Assembly: GCA_002837195.1 (NCBI GenBank)
Contig: KZ478062.1
Coordinates: 62,001 to 126,000, forward strand
Direction of reading: 5' to 3'
Length of the DNA: 64,000 bases
DNA from: Enterobacterales bacterium CwR94
GTDB lineage: Bacteria; Pseudomonadota; Gammaproteobacteria; Enterobacterales; Enterobacteriaceae
The notes below the pieces were generated by a model. It searched no databases. It was not told the origin of the DNA and saw nothing but the letters and a program-made list of their open reading frames with translations. The position numbers were made by a program, and so were the translations under genes. Within the stretch, counting starts at the first letter, position 1. Every line of letters begins with the position of its first letter. Positions 53,060-60,740 of this stretch are shown here, in pieces.

Positions 53060-53075
53060 TTGCATACGTATGCAA
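53060..53075. promoter_or_regulatory. Operator O1: perfect 16-bp palindrome before the SDR operon
   Basis: TTGCATACGTATGCAA is a perfect inverted repeat with the CG centre typical of LacI-family operators. It lies in front of the SDR start and shares the core ATACGTAT with the palindromes at 55825 and 55915. Confidence 0.75.
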
Positions 53076-53155
53076 TGGGCGTAAAGTCGGAAATTAACAG
53101 AATGTTAAAAATGAGATCACACGCAACGTCGGTGTGCTTATGGCGTCATCAGGCC

Positions 53156-53170
53156 TCCGGCAGAGCCGGA
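53156..53170. terminator. Small hairpin after the amidase gene
   Basis: TCCGGC and GCCGGA pair with an AGA loop, 20 bases beyond the amidase stop codon. There is no T-run; it may only weakly separate the amidase unit from the SDR operon. Confidence 0.35.
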
Positions 53171-53190
53171 CAGGCATCCCGTGCAGGGCG

Positions 53191-54486
53191 TTAACGCAGG
53201 CCGTTTTCGAGGGCTTGCGCCACGGCCAGTAAGTGATTTTCGTGCTCCGGCGGCATCAACAGTTCCAGGCCGACTGGCAAACCCGTTGTGGCGTATCCGG
53301 CGCATTGCGTGACTGCAGGCCAGCCACTCATGGCCGCCAGTTCTGGTGCACAGCCTGGCGGCATTTTCTCCAGGCTGACGGGTAACGCTTTTGCGGTGGG
53401 ATACAACAAACCCTGCACGTTATGCTCAACCAGCAGCGCGCGCAGGGCGTTTTTCACCTGACGGTGAAACTGGCGTGCCGCATGCCAGTCGCGTTCAACC
53501 ATGCGTTGACGTTGTAAATGCTGTTGCAGAAAGGGAACAAACTCCGGCAACACATTGCCTTCTGCCACCAATTGCTGAAGCGACACGCGGGCACTGGGCT
53601 GTTGCGATAGCCAACGTTGAAAACTGATACCAAATTCATACAGGCTGGCGCACGGCTGCTGGCGGATGGCCTCCAGCAGCGGCAAGTGCACGGTGATTAA
53701 TGCACATCCCGCCTGGCTAAGGCGGGAAAACGCGCGATCCAGCACCGTGCGTTGTGCCGGGTCATTACCAAACAGCGCGGGGAGAACCCCCAGGCGGAGG
53801 CCGCGTAAACGCACACTGGGCAGCGGATCAACCGGTTGCTGGCTCATCACCTGATGCAAGCGCGCAACGTCGGCGACGGAGTGCGCCATCGGACCAACGG
53901 TGTCTTTACTCAGCGACAACGGCGCCACGCCACGTAGCCACGCGCGGCGAAAGGCAGGGCGCAGACCCACTAAACCGGTGTAGGCGGCGGGGATGCGAAT
54001 GGAGCCCCCGGTATCGGTGCCCAGCGCAGCAGGTGCAATGCCTGCCCGCACGGCAGCGGCACTGCCGCCGCTGGAGCCGCCCGCCGTGACGGCAGCATCA
54101 AGCGGGTTGCGGACATCACCTCCCAATGAACTGCGGGAGCGCACATCAAAGGCAAACTCTGACAGATTGGTTTTGCCAAGGATCAGCGCACCTGCACTGC
54201 GCAGGCGCTGCACCACCCAGGCATCCTGTGTGGCGATGAGATGCTGCAACCCACGGCTGCCGCAGCTCACTGGCAATCCCAGGCAGGCAATATTGTCTTT
54301 CACCACCAGCGGAATGCCGTGCAGCGGGCCACGCCACTGCCCGCGCGCTGCCTCGCGATCGCACTGCCTGGCCTCTTCACACACCTGGGGATTCAGGCTG
54401 AGCATCGCATTCAGTGTGCGATGGACTTCGGCATTTTCCAGGCAGGATTCAACCTGTGCCAGGCTATGGGAGTGTGGCGTCAGCAT
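53191..54486 (-). CDS. Amidase-signature family hydrolase
   Basis: A 431-residue amidase. The Ser-cisSer-Lys triad is complete: Lys63 (VVKDNI), cis-Ser138 (GGSSGGS) and nucleophile Ser162 (GTDTGGSIRIPA), with 24 residues between the serines as in malonamidase. It would cleave an amide or similar bond; members also include allophanate hydrolase and indole-acetamide hydrolase, neither of which can be claimed here. It starts 3 bases after the stop of the second carrier gene, whose GGGAG supplies the SD. This two-gene unit is minus-strand and faces operator O2. Confidence 0.88.
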   Translation of the reverse strand: MLTPHSHSLAQVESCLENAEVHRTLNAMLSLNPQVCEEARQCDREAARGQWRGPLHGIPLVVKDNIACLGLPVSCGSRGLQHLIATQDAWVVQRLRSAGALILGKTNLSEFAFDVRSRSSLGGDVRNPLDAAVTAGGSSGGSAAAVRAGIAPAALGTDTGGSIRIPAAYTGLVGLRPAFRRAWLRGVAPLSLSKDTVGPMAHSVADVARLHQVMSQQPVDPLPSVRLRGLRLGVLPALFGNDPAQRTVLDRAFSRLSQAGCALITVHLPLLEAIRQQPCASLYEFGISFQRWLSQQPSARVSLQQLVAEGNVLPEFVPFLQQHLQRQRMVERDWHAARQFHRQVKNALRALLVEHNVQGLLYPTAKALPVSLEKMPPGCAPELAAMSGWPAVTQCAGYATTGLPVGLELLMPPEHENHLLAVAQALENGLR

Positions 54487-54489
54487 GGT

Positions 54490-55722
54490 TTACTCCCGTG
54501 AACGCGCAGCCAGTGCGCCTTTCGGTAAGTGGGAGGGGGCATCGAAGCGGCGCTCTACGCGTTGTGCCGCCAGGGGCAGTAAAAACGCCGCCACCACACA
54601 CAGCCCGCCAATCACCCAGTAACCGGAGGTCAGGCTGACGTGCTGTAGCATTAATCCCATCAGCACTGGGCCAAAAAACATGCCGCAGGAGTAAATCGTT
54701 TGAAACAGGCCCATACGGGTTGTTTGCTCATCCTCTGCGGTATTTACCACACTCAGCGACATCAGCACGGCGAAGGCCATACCAAAGGAGAAGCCGCCGA
54801 CACCTTGCCACAGTCCTACGCTGAGCAAAGAGTGGCTAAAAGGAATGGCCACGGCAGAAATCACCTGCAACGTAATGCCGAGTACCGCCGTTTTCACCAG
54901 CCCGAGACGCTTGTAAAACACCGAGCTGCACAGCGCCACGGCAATGGCATAAAACAGCAGGTGCACATTGCTCAGTGCAGCCAGCGCCCCCGCCTGCGCA
55001 CCCAGCTGACGCGCATAAATCGGGGTCAGGGTATCGCGGGTGGCAAACGGCACCAGAATCACAATCACCGCCAACACGCCCAAAAACCAAATGGACGGAT
55101 CGCCTAACTGTCGGCGGGCACTGCGGGCGCAGGCAACCAGGGTCGGCCTGCGCTGCGTATCTTGCTCGTGACGCAGACGAAAGCTCAATAGCAACGCGCT
55201 CAGTCCCGCGATACAAGGCACAAAGAACGCGCTGAACTCACCCCAGAAGTGGACAACAACGCCACAAATGGCATTGCTGATAAACACGCCAATCGGGCCA
55301 GCCAGCGCCAACAGGGCCACGGCGGCGGGCGCATCCTCGCGGCGGAAATAGCGGATAAACAAGATGTTATACAGCACCCAACTGGCGGCAGTGAACCCGC
55401 TGGCCAGTTTGGCGGCAAAGAACGTCCAGGGGCCAGGTAAATACCACGCCAGCGGCCAGGCCAGCACCGGCAATAGCAGGCTCGCTTGTACAAAAATCTT
55501 ACGGTTGTGCATCACATCCGCCACGATGCTCAGGGGAAAGCGGATACAGAGTGAGGCGAGGCCCGTGGCCCCAATAATCATGCCCATCACCTGGGGGGCG
55601 ATGCCCTGGTCAATCATCAGCGGGGCCAGAAAGGCATCCACGCCGTTGATGCAGATAAAAAACAGAATGCTCATCAGAAAAAAGAGCAGTAATTCGGGTC
55701 GCGTAAACAGTGCTCGTAACAT
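54490..55722 (-). CDS. MFS transporter, second of two paralogues in the cluster
   Basis: A 410-residue major facilitator protein with 12 membrane segments, clearly related to the carrier at 51039-52232: both have IIGATGLAS, RFP...NRK in the loop after helix 2 and VPFATRDTLTP in the second half. The start at 55722 is chosen for AGGAGAGG upstream; 31 more codons are open but lie in the promoter region. It is paired with the amidase, while the first carrier is paired with the alpha/beta-hydrolase, so each may import a different conjugate (inference). Confidence 0.85.
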   Translation of the reverse strand: MLRALFTRPELLLFFLMSILFFICINGVDAFLAPLMIDQGIAPQVMGMIIGATGLASLCIRFPLSIVADVMHNRKIFVQASLLLPVLAWPLAWYLPGPWTFFAAKLASGFTAASWVLYNILFIRYFRREDAPAAVALLALAGPIGVFISNAICGVVVHFWGEFSAFFVPCIAGLSALLLSFRLRHEQDTQRRPTLVACARSARRQLGDPSIWFLGVLAVIVILVPFATRDTLTPIYARQLGAQAGALAALSNVHLLFYAIAVALCSSVFYKRLGLVKTAVLGITLQVISAVAIPFSHSLLSVGLWQGVGGFSFGMAFAVLMSLSVVNTAEDEQTTRMGLFQTIYSCGMFFGPVLMGLMLQHVSLTSGYWVIGGLCVVAAFLLPLAAQRVERRFDAPSHLPKGALAARSRE

Positions 55723-55824
55723 GGTGTTGAACCTCTCCTCACGGATGAGTGATGCCGTTAAACGGCGATACGATGGGCTCTCATTAGGCAAAACGGCACT
55801 GTACAACGCGTTCAAAGGGCCGTT

Positions 55825-55840
55825 ATGAATACGTATTCAT
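55825..55840. promoter_or_regulatory. Operator O2: perfect 16-bp palindrome before the MFS-amidase unit
   Basis: ATGAATACGTATTCAT is a perfect inverted repeat sharing TGnATACGTATnCA with O1. It lies 103 bases upstream of the second carrier's start. Confidence 0.7.
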
Positions 55841-55914
55841 TTTTTGACGTTACTGAAAGGTTTCAAAATTGTAAAGAACACAAAATACCCAAAAATAAAA
55901 AATGTGACGACTGC

Positions 55915-55930
55915 TTGCATACGCATGCAA
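55915..55930. promoter_or_regulatory. Operator O3: near-perfect palindrome before the LacI gene
   Basis: TTGCATACGCATGCAA differs from O1 at one base. It lies 114 bases before the regulator's start and 75 bases from O2, so a dimer-of-dimers could bridge both and control the divergent promoters. Confidence 0.7.
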
Positions 55931-56043
55931 AAGGGGTGTAAGAATAAAAAACAGTCACTATGATACCCTCGTCGATGCATGAAATAGCCTGGTCACAGTG
56001 TGATAATCCTGTCTGACCTGAACGCATCAGAAAAGGAAAGATG

Positions 56044-57111
56044 ATGAAACGTAAGAGTTTTGCACCTGTCACCTCGCAGCAGGTTGCGCAGTTAGCAGGT
56101 GTCTCCCAATCCGCTGTGTCGCGCACCTTTACGCCGGGGGCCAGCATTTCACCCGCCACGCGTGAAAAGGTGATGCAAGCCGCCCGCGAGTTGGGGTATC
56201 GGCCGAATGCGCTGGCGCGTTCACTCAACACGGCCCGTTCTCGCATCATTGGTGTCGTCATCTCCTGGTTCGATAACCATTTCTATCCGCAGGTGCTGGA
56301 AGTGTTAGCCCAGCAGTTGGACGCGTTGAACTACCACTTGCTGCTGTTTGTTGAAAATCGCGATGGCACGGTGGATAAAATTTTTGACCAGATTATGCAG
56401 TACCGCGTCGATGGCATTGTGCTGGCCTCGGTATCATTATCCGATGCGCTGTCGCAGGAGTGTCAGGCGGCAGGCATCCCGGTGGTGTTGTTTAACCGTG
56501 CGGCAGACGATGCGCTGACTTCCAGCGTCAATACCGATAATTGTGCCGCCGCGCGGCAAATTGCCGAGTTCTTGCTGGCCGGTGGGCATCAGCGTTTTGC
56601 CTATGTTGCCGGGTTGCCCGACTCCTCCGTTAACCAACTGCGTCAACAGGGCTTCAGCGAAACGCTGGCGGCCAGAGGGCTGACGCTACAGGTTGTGCAG
56701 GGAAATTACGACCGCGAGCAAACGTTGCAAGCCGCCCGCAGTTTATTTAACCGCGCCACTCCACCCGATGCTGTGTTTGCAGCGACCGATCATATGGCAC
56801 TGATGGTGATGGATGTCGCGCGCTATGAATTTGGTTTGGCAATCCCCGAGCAGCTCTCCGTTGTGGGTTATGACGATGTAGGCCCGGCAGGATGGCCTTC
56901 CTATGCGCTCACCTCCGCCAGCCAGCCGGTGCAGGCGATGGTGGATGCCACCGTCGCGTTGTTAATGAAACAAATCGACAGCGGAACCCTGGCCCCTGAG
57001 CAAATACAAATTCCGGCCACGCTGGTGGTACGCCATTCGGCACGGCGACCGCGCGTGGGTGTGGTTGAGAGTGATGGTTACAGCTGGTTCCGCCCTGAGG
57101 ATGTGAAATGA
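56044..57111 (+). CDS. LacI-family regulator of the catabolic cluster
   Basis: A 355-residue repressor. The N-terminal HTH is TSQQVAQLAGVSQSAVSRTF (residues 10-29) with the hinge helix YRPNALARSLN; the rest is a periplasmic-binding-like sensor domain (IIGVVISWFDNHFYPQVL, AVFAATDHMALMVM, SVVGYDDVG). AGGA lies 6 bases from the ATG at 56044, three bases from another ATG. It overlaps the NTF2-like gene by ATGA. It most likely binds the three palindromes around it; the inducer is unknown. Confidence 0.9.
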   Translation: MKRKSFAPVTSQQVAQLAGVSQSAVSRTFTPGASISPATREKVMQAARELGYRPNALARSLNTARSRIIGVVISWFDNHFYPQVLEVLAQQLDALNYHLLLFVENRDGTVDKIFDQIMQYRVDGIVLASVSLSDALSQECQAAGIPVVLFNRAADDALTSSVNTDNCAAARQIAEFLLAGGHQRFAYVAGLPDSSVNQLRQQGFSETLAARGLTLQVVQGNYDREQTLQAARSLFNRATPPDAVFAATDHMALMVMDVARYEFGLAIPEQLSVVGYDDVGPAGWPSYALTSASQPVQAMVDATVALLMKQIDSGTLAPEQIQIPATLVVRHSARRPRVGVVESDGYSWFRPEDVK

Positions 57112-58076
57112 AAATCCCCGGATTTAGTCCGCAGTTTGATTCGCTGCAACAGTTTATTTTGACGCTCACGCACCAGGTGTGGGAGCAAAAAGATATCGGG
57201 CAACTGGCCGATTTCTACGGCACCCCGGTGACGTTTCATACGCCGGAAAAACGTCTTACTGACTTGTCAGATTTTATGCGTCTGACGCTGGAAGCCTTGC
57301 ACTGCTTTCCGCAGCGGCAGGTGCTGACCGAAGACATTTTATGCAGCCGGGAAGATGAGCTGACCGGCTACGCCACGCAGCGTACTGTGGCGCGCATTCA
57401 GCATCTGGGCGACGGCTTTTTTGGCGCGCCAACCGGACGCACGTTGTGGGTGCGCACCTGGGCCGATCGCCTGTGCAGCGACGGGGTCGTCAGTCAAGAG
57501 TGGTTATTGCAAGATCGCGCGGCCATCGTCAGCCAAATTGGTATGAATGTGGCAGATTTTGCTCGCCAGCTGGCGATTGTGCGCCGTGAACAGGGGCAAG
57601 ATGCTGTCGCCCCTGAAGAGTTGGAAGCCCGCTGGGCTGGCGGCCCGGATGGCGACGATGTCGAAGGCGCACTGGCCGCTGTGGTCGAGCGCTATCTGAC
57701 CATGTGGGCGGGCGGAAACAGCGGCGTGGTGCCGGGCTTGTATCATCCTGCGGCCACGCTGTTCGCGCCGGGACATGAAATGCGAACCGGCGAACAGGAC
57801 ATCAGCAGCTTTTTATCCGGTTATCGGGCGTCGTTTGCCGATGCCGAAACCCAGCTGCATCATATTGTGGTACGCCGTGATGCTGACGAGCCCGTGCGGA
57901 TTGCGCTGCGCTGGTCGTTATTAACCTGGCACGATGGCTACGGGAAATTTGGCGCGCCGACCCGCAAACCGGTGGCGCTGACCGGGATCTCCCATCTGGA
58001 GTTACGCGATGGCGTGATTATCCGTGAATATTTAGGACTTGATGAGTTAGCGATTTGGTCGCAAATCGTTAGCTGA
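57108..58076 (+). CDS. Tandem NTF2/SnoaL-like domain protein A
   Basis: A 322-residue protein made of two NTF2/SnoaL-like alpha+beta cone domains (about 5-150 and 175-320). Each half begins with a helix containing THQVWEQKDIGQL or VERYLTMWAGGN and ends with a W-x-L/E-x...LA pattern (VSQEWLLQDRAA; IIREYLGLDELA). The C-terminal half has GYGKFGAPTRKP. Such cones form enzymes (isomerases, hydratases, cyclases) or binding proteins. Its paralogue follows at 58227. Coupled to the LacI gene by a 4-base overlap. Reaction unknown. Confidence 0.75.
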   Translation: MKIPGFSPQFDSLQQFILTLTHQVWEQKDIGQLADFYGTPVTFHTPEKRLTDLSDFMRLTLEALHCFPQRQVLTEDILCSREDELTGYATQRTVARIQHLGDGFFGAPTGRTLWVRTWADRLCSDGVVSQEWLLQDRAAIVSQIGMNVADFARQLAIVRREQGQDAVAPEELEARWAGGPDGDDVEGALAAVVERYLTMWAGGNSGVVPGLYHPAATLFAPGHEMRTGEQDISSFLSGYRASFADAETQLHHIVVRRDADEPVRIALRWSLLTWHDGYGKFGAPTRKPVALTGISHLELRDGVIIREYLGLDELAIWSQIVS

Positions 58077-58108
58077 TTTCAACCGCGCAATGTAATGCAG
58101 GGCGTTCA

Positions 58109-58132
58109 GGATAAATAAGCCTTTATTTATCC
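58109..58132 (+). other. AT-rich hairpin between the two NTF2-like genes
   Basis: GGATAAATAA and TTATTTATCC pair perfectly around a GCCT loop. It sits in the 150-base spacer of two same-direction paralogues. No T-run follows, so it may be an mRNA processing or stability element rather than a terminator. Confidence 0.5.
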
Positions 58133-58226
58133 CGGCCACCTGCTGCGCAAAATCCCTGGGTGCGAAATATCGCTGAATCTGGCGAGGGCCTCGCTCACCC
58201 AAAAAACGGCAAATGCAGGAGTGAAT

Positions 58227-59387
58227 ATGTCTGGTACTGAAACAGCAAATAAGCAATCCGCCACCCCGGAAAAATCAGGTGAGAAGAGCAGCACCCGTCA
58301 CCCGGTTGAGCCGGTTTTACAGTGTGAGCGTCGCGACTTTATCGATCTGGTGCCTGAAAAACGCCAGCGCGTGCAACCGATGCGCGGGTTCGATCCTTGC
58401 TACACCGACATTGTCGATTACATCGTTCGTTGCACCCACAAAATTTGGGATGAGCGTGATGTGGGGCTGATCTATACCCACTACACGCACAATTGCGTGC
58501 TGTATAACGCGCTGGGCACCATGTATAACCGCGAGCAAATCGTGCATGACACATTGCAACGTCTGGTGGCATTTCCAGAGCGACGCGGTATGGCGACGCA
58601 GGTGATTTGGAATGGCGATGATGTCGACGGTTTTTACACTTCGCACCTGGTAACCGGTTGTGGTCGTCATACGCAGTTTAGCCATTTAGGTCAGCCGACC
58701 CATCGCACCTTTACCACGCGCACCGTGGCGGATTGCATGATCCTGGAAAACAAAATCTACCGCGAGTGGGTGGTGAGCGACAACATGGCGCTGATGCGTC
58801 AGTTAGGGCTGGATACCGACAAAATCGCCTTTGATATGGCGAAAGAGCAATTCGATAAAGGCTTTCGCGTCACCGACATCGGTGAGAATCGCCGCCTGTT
58901 GGGGCAATACCCGCCAGAAAGCGATCCTGATTACACGCTGGCGCACAGCGATACCGAAGCCGAATTACTGGGCTGGCTGCATGAGATCTACAACAAGCGC
59001 ATGCTTGGCAAAATCAAAGAAGTGTACGCCAGCAACGTGCAGTGGCACGGTCCGCTGATGAAGGAGTTGTATGGCGTGGCGTCGGTAACACACCAAACGC
59101 TGGCGCTGATCGGCATGATTCCGGATGGCGCATGGATGCCACAACACATCTGCTCGAACCCGTGTGAAGAGGGCGGCACCAAAGTGGCGGTGCGCTGGGT
59201 CATGGAAGGGCACCACTTAGGCTATGGCGAGTTGGGCAAACCCACCGGTCAGCGTCTGTTTGTGATGGGCATGAACCATTACCACATTAAAGACGGCAAA
59301 ATCGTCGATGAGTGGGTGGTCTATGATCACCTCGCGATGCTGGCACAAATTAAACTGGGACAAATGGCCGAGGCGCAACATGGATAA
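58227..59387 (+). CDS. Tandem NTF2/SnoaL-like domain protein B
   Basis: A 386-residue paralogue of the previous gene with a 55-residue hydrophilic N-terminal extension. Domain 1 (about 58-205) has THKIWDERDVGLIYTHY and IYREWVVSDNMAL; domain 2 (about 240-380) has VAVRWVMEGHHLGYGELGKP and IVDEWVVYDHLAML, lining up with GYGKFGAPT and IIREYLGLDELA of protein A. Many His, Tyr and Trp line the presumed cones. AGGAG is 5 bases from the ATG at 58227; a GTG two codons earlier is less likely. It overlaps the HisD-like gene by 8 bases. Protein A and B may form one hetero-oligomer (inference). Confidence 0.75.
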   Translation: MSGTETANKQSATPEKSGEKSSTRHPVEPVLQCERRDFIDLVPEKRQRVQPMRGFDPCYTDIVDYIVRCTHKIWDERDVGLIYTHYTHNCVLYNALGTMYNREQIVHDTLQRLVAFPERRGMATQVIWNGDDVDGFYTSHLVTGCGRHTQFSHLGQPTHRTFTTRTVADCMILENKIYREWVVSDNMALMRQLGLDTDKIAFDMAKEQFDKGFRVTDIGENRRLLGQYPPESDPDYTLAHSDTEAELLGWLHEIYNKRMLGKIKEVYASNVQWHGPLMKELYGVASVTHQTLALIGMIPDGAWMPQHICSNPCEEGGTKVAVRWVMEGHHLGYGELGKPTGQRLFVMGMNHYHIKDGKIVDEWVVYDHLAMLAQIKLGQMAEAQHG

Positions 59388-60681
59388 GTTAGCAAACGTC
59401 GAATTTATTAAACGTCCGCAGGGCATGGACGCGGCAGCCGATGCCTCATTAACGCAAACCGTCAGCGACATCGTGGCCGCGGTGCGTGCGCGCGGCGATA
59501 ACGCCCTGCGTGACTATTCGCAACGCTTTGATGGCGTCACGCCTGCGCAGTTTGAAGTGTCGCCAGAGGACATTGAAAGCGCCCTTGGCGGGCTCGATCC
59601 GCAGACGCGCCGCGACAGTGAGTTTGCCATCGCACAGGTACGTAAATTTGCCGAAGCGCAACTGGCAACCATGAAACCGCTGGAGGTGGAAACCCTGCCG
59701 GGCGTGCACTTAGGGCATCGCATTATTCCGATTAAAACCGTGGGCTGTTACGTACCGGGCGGACGCTATCCGATCCTCTCCGCGCCGGTGATGTCGATTG
59801 TGCCGGCGGTGGTGGCGGGCTGTGACGAAATCATCGCTTGTTTACCGCCTGCGGCCCATCCCGCCATGATTGCCATTTGTCATCTGGCGGGGGCGCACCG
59901 CATTTTTAAAGTCGGGGGCGCGCAAGCCATCGCGGCGATGGCCTATGGCACCGAAAGCGTGCCGCCCGTGGATAAAATTGTGGGCCCCGGCAATGCGTTT
60001 GTGAACGAGGCAAAGCGTCAGGTGTTTGGGCAGGTGGGGATTGATGCGCTGGCGGGGCCCAGCGAGATCTTTATTATCGCGGATGACAGCGCCGATCCGC
60101 GCATCCTGGCCGCTGATTTACTGGCGCAGGCGGAACATGATGTGCGCACCCGCGTAGGACTGGCGACCTCGTCGCCGCGTATTGCGGAGGCCACCCAGCG
60201 TGAAATTACGCGTCAGCTCAGCACATTGCCGACCGCCGCCACTGCGGGCGAAGCCTGGCAGCGGCAAGGGGAAATCGTGTTGGTGGCCGATGAAGACGCG
60301 CTGATTGCCTATGCTGACCATATGGCGACCGAGCATTTACAGGTTCACACCCGCGATCCGCATGCGACCGCCGCGAAAATTCGCAATTATGGGTCATTGT
60401 TTATCGGTCAAAACGCCAGTGTGGTGTTCTCCGACAAATGCTGCGGGACTAACCATACGCTGCCGACCATGGCGGCCGCACGTTACACCGGCGGATTGTG
60501 GGTCGGCGCTTATGTGAAAATCTGTACGCATCAATGGATCGATCATCACGGCATTGAGGCCATCGCTGCGCCTGCGGTGCGTCAAAGCCGTACCGAAGGG
60601 ATGCAAGCCCACCGTCGCGCGGCAGAAATCCGCCTGCGACCGGATGCGCTCAGCGCAATCCTCAACGGCGAGCAGGATTAA
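59380..60681 (+). CDS. HisD-like NAD-dependent dehydrogenase (not histidine pathway)
   Basis: A 433-residue histidinol-dehydrogenase-family enzyme. Zinc ligands Gln250, His253, Asp352 and His411 and the catalytic Glu318-His319 pair (ATEHLQV) are all conserved, so it should oxidise an alcohol to a carboxylate in two steps with NAD+. The RYTGGLWVGAYVKICTHQ stretch resembles HpsN (sulfopropanediol 3-dehydrogenase) and similar catabolic paralogues rather than true HisD. No hisG, hisC or other his genes are near. No sulfolactate-cleaving genes are present, so DHPS is not a supported substrate. The start at 59380 overlaps the upstream gene. Confidence 0.85.
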   Translation: MDKLANVEFIKRPQGMDAAADASLTQTVSDIVAAVRARGDNALRDYSQRFDGVTPAQFEVSPEDIESALGGLDPQTRRDSEFAIAQVRKFAEAQLATMKPLEVETLPGVHLGHRIIPIKTVGCYVPGGRYPILSAPVMSIVPAVVAGCDEIIACLPPAAHPAMIAICHLAGAHRIFKVGGAQAIAAMAYGTESVPPVDKIVGPGNAFVNEAKRQVFGQVGIDALAGPSEIFIIADDSADPRILAADLLAQAEHDVRTRVGLATSSPRIAEATQREITRQLSTLPTAATAGEAWQRQGEIVLVADEDALIAYADHMATEHLQVHTRDPHATAAKIRNYGSLFIGQNASVVFSDKCCGTNHTLPTMAAARYTGGLWVGAYVKICTHQWIDHHGIEAIAAPAVRQSRTEGMQAHRRAAEIRLRPDALSAILNGEQD

Positions 60682-60708
60682 CATGACAGTGCAGGGCGGA
60701 ACGTTTTA

Positions 60709-60732
60709 CTCTGCGGGGAGTTCACCGCAGAG
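60709..60732 (+). promoter_or_regulatory. Hairpin overlapping the cdh ribosome-binding site
   Basis: CTCTGCGG and CCGCAGAG form an 8-bp stem with an 8-base loop. The right arm runs into the cdh SD (GAGAGG at 60730-60735), six bases from its ATG. If formed in read-through mRNA from the catabolic cluster it would mask the SD. Confidence 0.5.
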
Positions 60733-60740
60733 AGGCCGCC

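Noticed and set aside
48374-60681. Idea that the cluster degrades sulfopropanediol (DHPS), suggested by the HpsN-like dehydrogenase and adjacent sulfate-binding gene
   Set aside because: No SuyAB, Xsc, ComC or SlcC homologue is present, and sbp belongs to the conserved backbone rather than to the cluster.
59380-60681. Annotation as hisD of histidine biosynthesis
   Set aside because: No other his gene is near, the gene is coupled to a catabolic operon, and the C-terminal part resembles HpsN-type paralogues.
53191-60681. Mobile element or genomic island carrying its own integrase
   Set aside because: No integrase, transposase, tRNA or direct repeat is visible at or near the borders, so the mode of acquisition stays open.
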